From: Nymphaea colorata
Taxonomy: Eukaryota; Streptophyta; Magnoliopsida; Nymphaeales; Nymphaeaceae
Length of the DNA stretch: 64,000 nt
NCBI RefSeq assembly: GCF_008831285.2
Contig: NC_045146.1
Coordinates: 9,498,972-9,562,971, forward strand
Direction: 5' to 3'
The notes under the pieces were generated by a model that worked only from the letters and a program-made list of their open reading frames with translations, was not told where the DNA came from and made no database searches. Shown one piece after another: positions 10,291 to 22,059 of the stretch. Position numbers and translations under genes: made by a program. Each line of letters starts with the position of its first letter. Positions within the stretch are counted from its first letter, which is position 1.

Positions 10291-12060
10291 TGTAAACGAA
10301 GATGTACTAGCTTTAGATGAATATGTTAGTGATACTAAAAAAATTTATATTATTGTCTTTATAGACGAACCATGTCATGATCATAATTATTCTGATGAAG
10401 AACCTTGCAATGATAGCCGCATCTATCACAATATGCTCGAATCAAACAAAAAGTATGGTGAAGAATTCCAAAACAAAATGTCCACATTAACCAATCTAAA
10501 ATATATGTTGGATAATATGGATGATGACTAATGATTTTTTCTTTTTGACAAAACAAAAAGCATCATATAGGATAGATTTTAAAATTCCTGATATTCTGTG
10601 AATAGACATTAGCCACGGTAGACAACATAGAATGAATTCTTTTATCTAATACAAAATTTTGTTTCAAGAAATATAGCATCTTCCAGTCAAGCCTAACTAG
10701 TCCAAATAGACCCAAATCTAGGTTTGCTTATATTTTCTTCAGACTCTAATCTTACATTCCAAACCTTGCCCAGTATAAGTCTTGATAAAAAAGATCATGT
10801 TTTATTAGATAACCTTTGCCATGATAGAGAAAACCTAACATTCTCCAAAATCCTGAGTATCATGGCAACTTGCCTTAGCATAAAGAATACACAAAGTTAA
10901 ATCATACTCTTTCTCAATTCGATACGAACCCCTGTTTTCCTAGACCTAGCACAAAAGTTAGAAACACTTGTAAAAAGCTAGATCTAGGTAAAGGAAAGTT
11001 AAAAGACAAGATTGAAAGGTTGAAACAATCAGAAGCAAAGACAGAACTTCTAAAAGAACAATGGGACAAAGAAATAAAAAAACAGTGGGAAGAAAAAAGA
11101 GAAAGTTTTCCCCTTAAAATAGATACAACAAAAGAACATGTTCACAAACTAGTACTCCAAAATAAAAGGATGGAACAGGGACGGATCCAAGACATATTAA
11201 GATTCCTTGCTAGAAATTATGGACTACAAAAAAAAGGATTAAAATTCTGCCTAGTCAAATTTATGGAGAAAAGACATGTAGAAAATTCTTTTTGTGATTG
11301 CTATAAAGAATTTGGGATCATCTTGGCAAGCATTAATCTAAAAAAATGGACAGATATGGAGGTGTTTGATATGTAGATTTCCTTGTGGAATCTAATAGAA
11401 CAAGGATATGTAAAGAGGATCCTTTTAACAGCAGCAGTAGAGCAGACTCATATGCTGCAGTTTAATTGACGATTAGCTCACATAGTAGAACAAATATTCA
11501 GAAACAACTGTGTTACAAAAGGCTTTGTGAAGTTAAAAATTGATGCAATTCCTCCAACATATGACTATCCATGTGACACAAAATAAGAAATACTTACTCG
11601 GACATATTCTTTTGCTACCCCTCTACAAGTTACACTACTTCTTATGGAAGTACCAGAAGCACCTTTAGACGAATGGTATGATGAGCTCACAAGATGGAGA
11701 TAATTCAAGATGTCACAACAATTAAAATAATGACAACATCCACATAGTCTTATTTCAAAAGATAGGAATACTAGAATATATGCTTTTGAGTCTAAACCTA
11801 TATCCATGGTTATACCCTTGCAAAACTATATTTGTATTAAGTCAGGATTACGCGAGCATTTTGCCCCAAACAATACAGGATGGCAAGTTCATGAATTAGG
11901 TGGCAATGGTAAAGATTGTGCTTCAATGGTTCCCTTTTTTAACTAGCAGTTAGACACTGAAGAAGAAACCGATTCAGCATGGCAGTAGACATTACTTAAA
12001 GAAGTAGGGACGAAGCTGTTGAGTCCTTAACCTTACAGTCTAACATTTGTCAAGATTGGT
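10291..12060 (+). pseudogene. Pararetrovirus copy A, downstream unassigned coding remnants
   Basis: Open stretches in shifting frames resemble viral coding sequence. An acidic block lies near 10300-10530. A lysine/glutamate-rich probable coiled coil lies at 11020-11376 (MKQSEAKTELLKEQWDKE at its start). Further fragments lie at 11460-11960. No protease, reverse transcriptase or RNase H motif was found in this copy, so the replicase part appears deleted. Stops and frameshifts are frequent. Confidence 0.5.
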
Positions 12061-12662
12061 AAAACCTAACCCTTGCAAGTTATGATTAAACATCCCATGA
12101 GTATAATGCTTCTAATGTAAAACTTAAGCATTATCCGTTTGACAATGTGCATGATAAACTTCTCTTTGGGAAAACCCCCCAAGTTAAAAGTATAATTTGT
12201 TTTGTAGATTATCACTTCAAAATATACCCTGAAAAAATCCTTCAGGATAAGTATAAGTTTTACGTTTGTAAATTTTTGGTATAAAAATTTACCCTGTGAT
12301 GCACCCCACATGATAAGCACTGGGTAACATCCTAAGGAAAATGATCTCGAGGAGTCTCTAGAAGATTGTTGAAGTTGTCGACCTTTTTTATGTAATATAA
12401 AGTAACGTTGCATGAAGACAAAGGAAATAAGGATGAAAGAATCTCAGTCGCGTCAAGAAAAGTTAAAGGAACAAGACACACAGCTTTTCATTAAGAAAAG
12501 GCGAAGGTGGTTACTGTAGTAGTCATTGTAGCGCAATGTAGCACTGCGGCAGACAGTATTGCGCACTGTAATACTTTTGACTTTTTGGACATATTTGACT
12601 ACCACCTCATCCAGCACACAACAGCTGTCCTCCTTCAAACTCCTTCGAATCAAACTATTATA
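12061..12662. other. Junction zone before pararetrovirus copy B; no gene seen
   Basis: AT-rich sequence followed at 12500-12640 by a more mixed stretch that leads directly into the repeated intergenic region. It may hold the distal promoter of the viral genome, but no motif is convincing. Confidence 0.35.
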
Positions 12663-12855
12663 TTTAAGGCATCAACTAAGCAGGATATCATGAATAATTT
12701 ATTTATTTAATTGAAAATACAAAGAAAACTTCAATCAAGAAAAGTCTGCATCCATCATCCACTTCTATATCCACCATTGAGTACTTACTTCTTAGTGCTT
12801 AAGCCCCTATCCGTTCCTCGCTCTTCTTTTTCACTCTTCTCTTTTGCCTCCCATG

Positions 12856-12864
12856 CTATAAAAG
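12856..12864 (+). promoter_or_regulatory. TATA box of pararetrovirus intergenic region
   Basis: CTATAAAAG lies in copy B; copy A has CTGTAAAAG at the matching place (from about 3011). It is about 45 bases upstream of the primer binding site. Confidence 0.5.
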
Positions 12865-12909
12865 TGAACCGACGCTTTTGTGTGCAAATCCAGCCCCTCT
12901 CTTTTTATT

Positions 12910-12921
12910 TGGTATCAGAGC
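12910..12921 (+). promoter_or_regulatory. tRNA-Met primer binding site, pararetrovirus copy B
   Basis: TGGTATCAGAGC, identical to the copy A site at 3055-3066 and in the same repeated context. Confidence 0.8.
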
Positions 12922-14727
12922 CTTGTAGTATGCTCTTCGTGTTGCAAGTATGTTATGCTTTTAATGAAAGTTTTTGTGTGTATTTATGTTTTTATTTAGT
13001 GCTTCACTTATAAACCGAACAGAAAAACCTCTTCTCCAGAAGCATGTATCTCTGCATACAAATGCATAATCTGTTATTAAGAATCTGTGTTTTATGATGG
13101 AAGTTCTAGCCCTAGCCAGGATCTATGCGTAGTAACCATGCGTTATGGAAAAGAACCTATTATTACATGTTTTGTTTATGATATTGTTCCCGTGTTTCCG
13201 ACTTTTTGATTCTCTAGATGAGCAACTATGTAAATCCTTAAAGACCAATAGGCTATTGTGGAAAAGAAGTACCCATGAGGCAAGAGGCCTTTAGGGGAAA
13301 AAAGTACACAAACGGTGAGGCTTGAATGAGACGACATAATGTCACACATAGTGTTTTTTGAAAGGAGAATCCAAAAAGTTTTCAAAACCAGCGAAATCAT
13401 ACCATAAGCTTGCCATGTTCTAGTTTGTTCTTTTTTTATAATAAATGTGTTATCTCTTCGTGGAACCTTGTTACTATGAAAATCAATTATCCAACTTAAA
13501 ACAAAAGACTCTTAAACATAGTATGAAGTTGTATGGATGTTACATAGGACTGTGGGATAAAAAGAGATAAGTACCTAGTAGGTTAAAGAACTTTTTGATC
13601 GTCTAAAAACCATAATAATTCCAAAAACTTAAGAATGTTAAGTACTCTTACATTAACTAGTTCAAAATAAAATTAATTAAACTTATTGGGTATGTAAAGG
13701 AACTTACTTTACTTTACTTACTTTACTTATAAGATTTTCACACCATCATATGAATAAATTAGAATATTTGAACTTAGAATTATATCAAAAGTCTAAGAGT
13801 ACTGTAAAAAATAACCACTTTAGTCATACGTGTTATTTTTAAAATGAAAAAAATCTGCTTCACAATGAAGACACTAGTCCCATGTCTCAACAACTGAATA
13901 GTATAATAGACCTACATATTTCCTTAGCACAAAATCAAGAATCCTATAATATAAGAAATCAAGCCTTTTTGCAACCCATGCTTGCACATCAAGAAACAAT
14001 ATCCTTAGGAAAATATTAGAAAATCAAAGATATTTAAAAAACCAGTTAGCTACTATCCTAAGTAAAATCAGAAGCCTGCAAGAATATAAAGATAATATTG
14101 AGGTTTTACAAAAACAAACTTTAGAAAAATTAAAATACCTACAAAAATTCAAATAAAAACTATATTGAAATAATAAAAATAATAAATGAAATCAAGTAAA
14201 TAATCTTGCGATAAGCTTGAATTATATCTCAAGAACCTTAGTTAAAATAGAATATAAACATAAACATGAATGGAAACATAGATCAAGAAGTAATGACCAC
14301 TCATGCATATTTTGTAATGGGTATCCTAGTATAGAACTGAGATTCCAATTCAAAATTTGAGGGCCGAAGCCTGTAAATTCTGTTTAGAAGAAAGACAATA
14401 TCAATTTATTCTAGAAAAGATGATAAGATGAAAAATGACACTATAGAAAAAAGATCCCTTGTAGCATAAAATAGAATGGATGATATATAAAAGACACAAG
14501 ATGCAGTACAAATAAAGATAAGATCTTTAGAAAGGAAGATAGTAAGGTTTTGCACAATAAAGTATGAGATGCCGAATACCAACAACAAAAGTAAAGACAT
14601 AATTCTAGAAAAAGGTGAGAGGGCATTGACTACAATAACTTTTCCTAATGTAAAGCTTAACTATAAAGAACAAAGGAAAACAACTATAAGAATTCCTTTT
14701 ATACTTAAAATAGCGAAGTAAAAATTA

Positions 14728-15650
14728 GAAAAAGATGCCTTAATAGACATTGGATGTAGTGTTTCATTGTTAAATAATGTGTTAGCCCCATCAAAATATT
14801 AAATCTAGACCATGCCTCTAAACTTTGGGCATAACAAATGGATGGATCCTCGTATAAATATGATGAAGAAATATGTAAATAAGAAATCGCCTTTAGGATG
14901 TCATAGGAAGAACATATTGCCTACCAACCAGGGCCTAAGACATTCATCAGACATGCAATTACATGGTAGTATGAAATGCATTATAGAACTAAATTGCATC
15001 TTGGAAAATATGGCTGGATGCATCTAGGACAGGCCTTTCTTGTCTTAATAACCAAATCCCTTGGGTACCAGAATGGAAATTGGACGAAAATAAAGGCTGT
15101 AAATGTGAAATTCCAGGATCCTGTAAAGAAAAAGTAGATCTAACATACTCAAAAGAAGAAGATGACCTAGAAGATTTGGAAATGAATCCCGAATATAGCT
15201 CTATAGACATGAAAAAAATCTATAATAAATTAGAAATAGGCTACGCAGAAATAGGTGATTTACTTCGAATATTAGAAAAAGAAGAAATGATAGGAGAAAT
15301 ACCTATGAAACATTGACATACTACAAATACTTCATGCTTTACTATTTCCAATAAAAAGATAAATGCCGCGAATGAAAATATATCAAAGGTTTTGAGATGC
15401 ATACAAATGAATTGTTGAAACTAGAAGTTATAAGACAAAGTATAAGTCCCAATAGAAGTCTTGCTTTTATTGTTAATAAACACAGTGAACAAGTCCGAGG
15501 AAAATTGAGAATGGTCATATTTCATAGACGACTTAATGATAATAATATAGATGACTCTTATGATATACATGACAAGACTGAATTAATCTTGAGCATACAA
15601 CATAATAAAATATTCAGTAAGTCCAAATCCGAATATATGAATATCTGATT
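14728..15650 (+). pseudogene. Caulimovirid aspartic protease and truncated reverse transcriptase, copy B
   Basis: Near 14731-14790 the frame reads DALIDIGCSVSLLNN, an aspartic protease active-site region in which the usual Asp-Thr-Gly is Asp-Ile-Gly. A spacer ORF follows (15080-15316, acidic). From 15397 the frame contains FIVNKHSEQVRGK and RMVI, the fingers region of caulimovirid reverse transcriptase. The RT stops near 15640, well before its catalytic Asp-Asp motif, and RNase H is absent. The change of content after 14740 compared with copy A shows a deletion or recombination that removed the movement and coat regions. Defective. Confidence 0.8.
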
Positions 15651-15695
15651 TTGTAAAAGGTATATTCGATCCGTTGACATCCCTAATTGGACGTC
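15615..15695 (-). repeat. Dispersed GGAT/GAATC repeat, fragment in reverse orientation
   Basis: TCCAAATCCGAATATATG and GTTGACATCCCTAAT are reverse-complement relatives of the start of the 2264-2590 repeat. It abuts the end of the truncated RT, so this repeat type flanks both outer edges of the pararetrovirus. Confidence 0.5.
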
Positions 15696-16083
15696 ACTCA
15701 GCATGTGTTCTTGTTGTAGAGAGAAAAAAACCTAGCATCTTGCTTAAGAGAGAGTTTTCAATGAGTTTTGTGCATGTAAGTAATAAAATCTTCAAAATCA
15801 TCAAATTTCCTTAACTACTCTATGGCCTCCCAAGTGCGATCAACCCTTATATTTCATTAGGATGGGCAAATATGTTCCTATTCAGAGGCTGTTCTTGGGA
15901 ACATTCTTCTAAAATCCGTTTCAACAATTTGAGAGATTGATACAAAGGCCACCGTGCCAGTGCTATTCTTTTTGTAACTAAGTTGTGGGTGCAAGGAAAG
16001 GATTAAGAATTTCATAAGTAGACATAAACTAAAACATTCTACATGAGCCGAGTATGATCAAACACATTGTAGGTCACGTACCT

Positions 16084-16150
16084 AGCGAAGCCCAGCAAAC
16101 TACCAGGTCAAGGATCTTGTCGAGCTGATTCTGCGCCGCCAATATTGGAG
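16084..16150 (-). other. Exon-like block with strong splice donor
   Basis: On the minus strand GCGGCGCAG opens a frame reading AAQNQLDKILDLVVCWASL that ends at CTAG/GTACGT, a near-perfect donor. A CT-rich leader lies upstream (complement of 16188-16204). No ATG starts the frame: the base order ATTGGCGGCG suggests a lost ATGGCGGCG. The product is not recognised. It could be the remnant first exon of a gene. Confidence 0.3.
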
Positions 16151-16445
16151 ACTGAGAAATATAGAGATCAGACGCAGAGAGCGCTAGAGAGAGAGAGAGA
16201 GAGAAAAGGCGATTAAGGATAGAGAGAGGTCCAGGCAAGTTAATTTAACTAGCCTGCAAAGAAAGCAGCTGAAACGGTAGGTGGACGGTGGCTTCCCTCG
16301 TTTGTATGGCAGTTACTAAATCCATATCTAAAAAGACTTGTCGTTGAGTGGATCAGGCATATACGTACCCACATCCCCTTGATTTTGGGGCAAATTTTAT
16401 CCACACCCTAACTACAATTCGCTTTTTCGAGATTAGGAAACTCTG

Positions 16446-16838
16446 ATGCCGCCTTCAACGTCAGAGCTGCTTGTTGAACCGAGAAGCTTGACCTCCGACG
16501 TCATCCATCACCGTCAGTTGTTTCTTTCCCCAAATTGGAGCTCCTCCCCCAATCGACATCGGCTGCCCACCGTAGGAGCTGCTTGTGGTCACCACCATAA
16601 ATTCAGCAGCGTCGACAATCATCGCCCTAATTTGTGGCAATCTTGTCCTCCGTTGACGGTGGTTGGCACTGCTCGTCTGCAATGGTCGACGGAACAAGGA
16701 ATCTTGTCGTTTAACTTCCTCAAGCAACGATACTACAGGGATAAGGGCGTCGAAGAAGCCCAGATCTCTTGTAGAGTAAATTGTTACCCTCAGCAGGAGT
16801 CTTTCTCCATTCAGCAGCTAATCGACCATTACCAGTAA
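16446..16838 (+). CDS. Hypothetical open frame, 130 codons, doubtful
   Basis: The frame begins MPPSTSELLVEPRSL and is richer in G+C than its surroundings. It has no recognised domain, signal peptide or membrane segment, and a long frame also exists on the opposite strand (16461-16727), which weakens it. It may be an exon of an unrecognised gene or chance. Confidence 0.15.
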   Translation: MPPSTSELLVEPRSLTSDVIHHRQLFLSPNWSSSPNRHRLPTVGAACGHHHKFSSVDNHRPNLWQSCPPLTVVGTARLQWSTEQGILSFNFLKQRYYRDKGVEEAQISCRVNCYPQQESFSIQQLIDHYQ

Positions 16839-18963
16839 TGAGGAAAGCTCCTAACTCCTTTAATCCAATGTTTTTGAAAACTACAGTTGCCAAAAGCTTA
16901 TTTTGACAAACCCCTTGTTGAAAATCCAACACACCACTTTACACACCAATCAAATCTTCAACATTTCCTGCTCGTTCCCTTTCCAATGAATTGCTCTGTA
17001 GACTTCTTGATAGCTTTAATTTGTTAGAATCCTTAGCAGAATTTTCATGTTCTTACCATTCTAGTCTCCATGCCAAACCATATTACAAATTCTGAATTAC
17101 TGGACGAAACAAAGAAATAACCAGAAGAACTCACCATAACTTTCAACATACTATATGAAATGGTAATCGCTACCATTTTTGTTGTGAATAAGCAATAAAG
17201 AGAAGAGGGAGAATAAAGGAGACACTAACTAACGTTGTTCTTTCCTTAAATCCTATATCCATGGGAATAAAGCATAGCAGCCATCTTGGTTTTCTTTCTC
17301 TTTATCATTTGACAAGTTTTACAAGGCATATGTATGATTACCCGATGGGAAGTCAATGAACACAGGAAGCCGTTGATAGATATTACACAAAATCAAGAAA
17401 GTCAAATGGGAAGAGCTACATCGATCACAAAATCTTCAACCTCCAGGATTATTATCTCCACCAAATTAGCAAGAGTGCAAGACCCATTGAATCTGCTGCA
17501 GTAGACAATTTGACATCTATCATCACTACCCCTCGAGTGGGCGTAGAGATTTAAACAACCCTACTTGCTTTTAATGTCACCAAATTATTTAATAGGAAGG
17601 CTCTTAGTGTAACCATCAGCTAGTTGCTATGCACTCTTAGCATATGGAGTTTCAATTTCTCCTCTTTGGACCTTGTCATGAACATAATGGCAAGCAATGT
17701 CCATGTGTTTAGTTTATTCATAAAATATGGAGTTAGCTGCTATATGTCTTGCTGCGGGGTTGTCGCAGTACATAGGAATGGGAGAATTGATAGTGAGTCC
17801 TAACCCTTGAACAATGATTTCACCCTGTTTACATGCAAAAATTTCAACTTTACATATAAACTGTAAATATAGGAAAAATATTACTTGTACTCGCCTTCAT
17901 TTGTCTATTTGGAAACACATGAGAAAGGATCCATCCTGTTGGTACGAGATGTGACCATCCCTGAAGCGTTTACTTGGAGTAATCGGACCAAGGACTAAGC
18001 TTTGTGGCCTAAAATCTAAGATTTGGCTGTCATACTGATTCTAATAAAATCATACGCACCCTAGGTTTGAAAATGCATAGTTTTTGAAAATCAATGTAGA
18101 CCATAAAAAATAAGGGTTTCATGAGTTAGAAAACTCAAGACAGTGATAGTTCATGTCCCGCTTCGTCATAAATCCATGCAATGCAAAACTAGACTAATAT
18201 GATACATGCAAATTGGATCACATGCAATCAAGATCCGGTCTCTATGCAGTTTGGGCATAAACTCAGTTCCAGGTTTGATGTTCATGATCATGGTCCAAAG
18301 ATTAAACTTACCTCCTAGTAAGTGGTCCAATTACATTCACAATCCAATCTAGAATCTTGAATTTCATGATCAATGTCTACATTTAAGTTTAAAATTTGAT
18401 TTATCGGATTTAGAAATAGTGGTCCAAAACCAATGTTTAAGTTCAAGATCCACTACCTAAGATCCAAGATCCAAATTCAACATATATGAGGATCTCATCC
18501 TAGTTCTAGTGCTTGAATTCATCATTCAAAATCAAGATATAATATCATGCTTCCGGCTCGAAATGAAGATCCACTATTATTAAGGTTTGGCTTTTGGATC
18601 CAAAATCATCTTGATCTAGCTTCAGGTATAAGGTCAGTTATCTAGATAAGAGACCCAATCCGAAACATAATTCATTTTCTATGTCCAACATATGGATTCA
18701 AGATATGCCAGGTTATAGTCTTTAATATCCAATCTTAATTGGATACTGAAGTGAGCTCACATGGGGTCAGGTTGAAAATTCTAAGACCAATGTAGGTTTG
18801 TTCTTAGAAGATTGGCTTAGGGTTGACCTACAGTTGGATCTTGATCGAACATGACTTATGGTTGTTTAATTTAGAAAAGGGGTTTGATTTTAGAGAATAC
18901 GTCTTGGAAAATTGTGTGTTTGAAAGTGTGTTCATGTAGAGCATAGACTGATCCATGACTTTT

Positions 18964-19337
18964 GCATGACGGGACTAGTGTAATATGGCATGGTATTGAT
19001 CATGTCAATATAGGTTCTATACGAGCTATACTGGTGCCTTCTTAAAATTATATGCAGATACATGATCCTATATATACATTATTTAATAGAAGGGAAATTA
19101 TATGCTCAAATGCATTAAAGCAAAGATACAAATTGGGAAAATTAGATAATGCATGACGGGACTAGTGTAATATGGCATGGTATTGATCATGTCAATATAG
19201 GTTCTATACGAGCTATACTGGTGCCTTCTTAAAATTATATGCAGATACATGATCCTATATATACATTATTTAATAGAAGGGAAATTATATGCTCAAATGC
19301 ATTAAAGCAAAGATACAAATTGGGAAAATTAGATAAT
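18964..19337. repeat. Tandem duplication, 187-bp unit, apparently identical copies
   Basis: 18964-19150 and 19151-19337 both start GCATGACGGGACTAGTG and end ATTAGATAAT. I found no difference by eye. The unit lies inside the solo LTR. Confidence 0.9.
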
Positions 19338-19339
19338 GC

Positions 19340-20040
19340 AATGAAAGAGAGAGAAAGGAAGAGGGTAGCGTACATGACCTCCATGCCACTAACTTAAAGA
19401 CATTGAATTAAAATTTATCCAAGAAAGAAGGACACATCCTAATCTATAGAATGTTTAATCAGAAAGGAAACTAGCCTAGACATAGAACATAGGATACCCA
19501 AAGCATGAAATAATCTAAACTATACATGCTTAAAAACAAAAAGGAAAACTGAGACATACTATTAAGAAAATGAGAAACAAAATAATTAAACAAGAAATAA
19601 GAAAGAAAATAAAAAGAAAGAAGAAAGAAGAAAATTACATGTATCGTAGACCTAAACTTGAAGCTAACTCTGGACCATGATCCCAACAGATGTAAATACT
19701 GAAATGAAAGAGAGAGAAAGGAAGAGGGGAGCACACCTAACCTCCATGCCTCTAACCTAAAGGCATTGACTTAAAATTTATCTAGAAAAATAGGAAATGT
19801 CCTAAAATATAGAATGTTTAGGAGGAATGAAAATTAGACTAGACACAAAACATAAGCTACACTAAGCATGAAATAATCTAAACTAAACATGCTTAAAAGC
19901 ATAAATAAAAATTAAGTCATGCTATTAAGAATATGGAAAAAGAAAAGAATTAAATGAGAAATAAGAAAGAAAAGAAGAAGAAAGAAGAAAACTAATTATA
20001 CCACATACTTGAACTTGAAGCTGACTTTGGAGCATGACCC
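19340..20040. repeat. Older diverged tandem duplication, about 350-bp unit
   Basis: The blocks starting GAAAGAGAGAGAAAGGAAGA near 19343 and near 19705 share order and many words (CCTCCATGCC, AAATTTATC, AGAATGTTTA, GCATGAAATAATCTAAACTA) but differ at many bases. Open frames here on the minus strand are by-products of AAG-rich sequence. Confidence 0.8.
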
Positions 20041-20251
20041 CCATAGTTCTAGTCGAGCTTTTGTTACTTGGCTAGGTTGTTCACTACTGTGGCTCCTACA
20101 TACATCGTAATGTAGACTCTAATAATAATTAAAAGAAAATTTAAATTTATCTTAAGATTGAGCTTGGTTACTTGTTTGGGTTTTCCCAAAATTTGCTATA
20201 CTCAACAAACAGGCTTAAGAAATTGTGTGGAGAGAGAGGGGGACGTCCCCT

Positions 20252-20259
20252 CTTTTATA
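20252..20259 (-). promoter_or_regulatory. TATA box of solo LTR
   Basis: The minus strand reads TTTCTATAAAAGAGGGG, a good plant LTR TATA context, about 1.8 kb into the LTR. It separates U3 (right) from R-U5 (left). Confidence 0.5.
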
Positions 20260-22059
20260 GAAACCTAGAGGAGACAACTCCAACAGGACTTTCAATATAT
20301 GACTAAACTTCTAGGGAATCATGCCCTCCCACAAACCATAGGCCACACTAAGAAAACTTGATGTTATATCATGCATTCTTTTAGACATAAAACAGTTTTC
20401 TATTCATTCTAGAGACAGTTCAACATAGAATTCAATTCTATCTATAGTAGATTGATTTGCAAAGAATTTCATTATAGCTCATGAAGAATTGTTTCTGTTG
20501 ACATGTTGCATGGAATATAAAATTGAGAAAGGTATTTCTGATGCAACCCTTGTATGATACCTCTGTCCATGTTCAATGAATCTAGATCCTAAATATGGAT
20601 ATATTATGAGTTCCAGAGCAAGATTTGGATCTAGAGAAATACTAGAAAACAGATCTAGATATTATATTCTAATGTGTATTAGAGATTTGGTACCATACCA
20701 AACTTTAGACATGAGATTTGGATTTGAATAGATACAGACTACAAATGTAGAAATTGATACAAAATCTATATTGAAGATTTAGACTGTCTATACCTTGACC
20801 TAGCTCACTTTAGCTAGGTGAGTTCAAACTAAGCCAGTTCATTTGTGACTTGGGCTAGGTTCAGTTTTGGACATGGTCAAGACATAGGCTAGGCCTAGAA
20901 TCAGCTGGGTTTAGCTAGGTTGGCTCACTTTAGTTCAATCAGGCTTAAAGTAGGCTACGATTGTGTGTGGGCCTATTGGGCTAAGCTTTAACGCATGTGT
21001 AATCCTAACCTAAGTTCATGGAGAAATAATGTCAATAATGAAAAACGATCATTTTGCCCTTTGCATAGAAACATGGTTCTGCGAGTCAAGTGGGCAAACT
21101 AACTATATTGGGTCATGGTTCAAGTCAAGCTTTAGGTGGGCCAAGTTTTATGTCAAAATTCCCTCATTTGCCCATCCAAAATAACGGTTTCCCAAAATCA
21201 CATGTATATAAATGAAACATTTAAGAGTGATGTTAAAGAGTAAAATGGAAAATCAAGATACAATACATGGAAAAGAAAATGAGCTCAAGAATAATCTGTC
21301 GATATCTGATCATAGTAATGGAATAAATTTGAAATCCTGCTCCTAGATTGATCAGAAATGAACTCATAAAATAAGCTACTCACTAAGTGACATATTTGAA
21401 ACTAGACAAGCCTTGGTGAATATGTAAAAATGGAAATCACTCAATCCAAAAAGGGTTAAAATAAACTGACATATGAATACTTAGATCCAATGTTGAAGAA
21501 TATGATTTTCGCATACTGCAAGCTGACTTATTATAGTTAGACCGAATTTGAGCTCGGGTCCTACCAAATAAGTGAGAGAGTGACACTGAACTATGAGGAC
21601 AACTGCTCTAGATCTCAATTTTGATCCTAGAATTAAAGTTGACTGTGGAAATACTTAAGTTGCACTGAGTTGAATCTATGTGGAGCTCAGCCAGGTCTAA
21701 TAAGGTCTTATTGATCTGAAAATGGTAGGTTACTTGGTTTAATTTGCTGCTTAGGTTAGAGTGAGCTGGTTTTGAGTTACGCAGAGGCTGGCTGACTGAG
21801 AATGGTCCTCATTGAGCTAGTTTCAGGCAATTCTCAAAATGCTAGGGGGTTTTTTGGGATTCAAGAGCAACTTAGGTGATCCTGGTCCGAGCATTAGTTG
21901 CCTAACTGAAAAGGGTTTAGCATAGGTTATTGTCAATGCTCCCTACAATTGAAAAGCCTTCAGAAAATCAGTTCAAAAACCTTATTGTAAGGATAAAATA
22001 TTCATTTGGTCATTGAAAAAATTTGGGGTGTTTACACACCTAGAAGAGTTTACTTGAAG

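Larger units (their letters stand above)
12663..14740 (+). repeat. Endogenous pararetrovirus copy B: intergenic region and first ORF
   Basis: Second copy of the block seen at 2818-4860, same orientation. It keeps the TATA-like box and the primer site, while its first-ORF region (about 13750-14050) carries more frame breaks. Differences from copy A are many single bases and short indels, so the duplication or the two integrations are old. Confidence 0.8.
15696..17339. other. Low-content region with two weak exon-like pieces
   Basis: No gene with supported structure. It contains a GA-rich run at 16188-16204, the exon-like block at 16084-16150 and an open frame at 16446-16838, entered separately. 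The right part probably includes the end of the Copia element whose pol ends near 17540. Confidence 0.4.
17826..22036 (-). mobile_element. Solo LTR of a Gypsy-type element, 4.2 kb
   Basis: On the minus strand it begins TGTAAACACCCCAAATTTTTTC and ends GCATGTAAACA, so it has TG...CA termini with matching outer bases. It lies exactly inside the Copia RNase H frame. The flanks are CACCC (17821-17825) and CACCT (22037-22041), a 5-bp target duplication with one change. It has no internal coding region or primer site. A minus-strand TATA box lies near its middle. The start resembles the LTRs at 39532 (+) and 48132 (-), and the end resembles the LTR ending at 28403. Confidence 0.75.

Noticed and set aside
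18964-19337. CRISPR-like or satellite array
   Set aside because: Only two adjoining units without spacers; a plain tandem duplication.
19471-19734. 87-codon Phe/Leu/Ser-rich minus-strand frame
   Set aside because: Complement of AAG/GAA-rich LTR sequence in a duplicated block; no conserved pattern.
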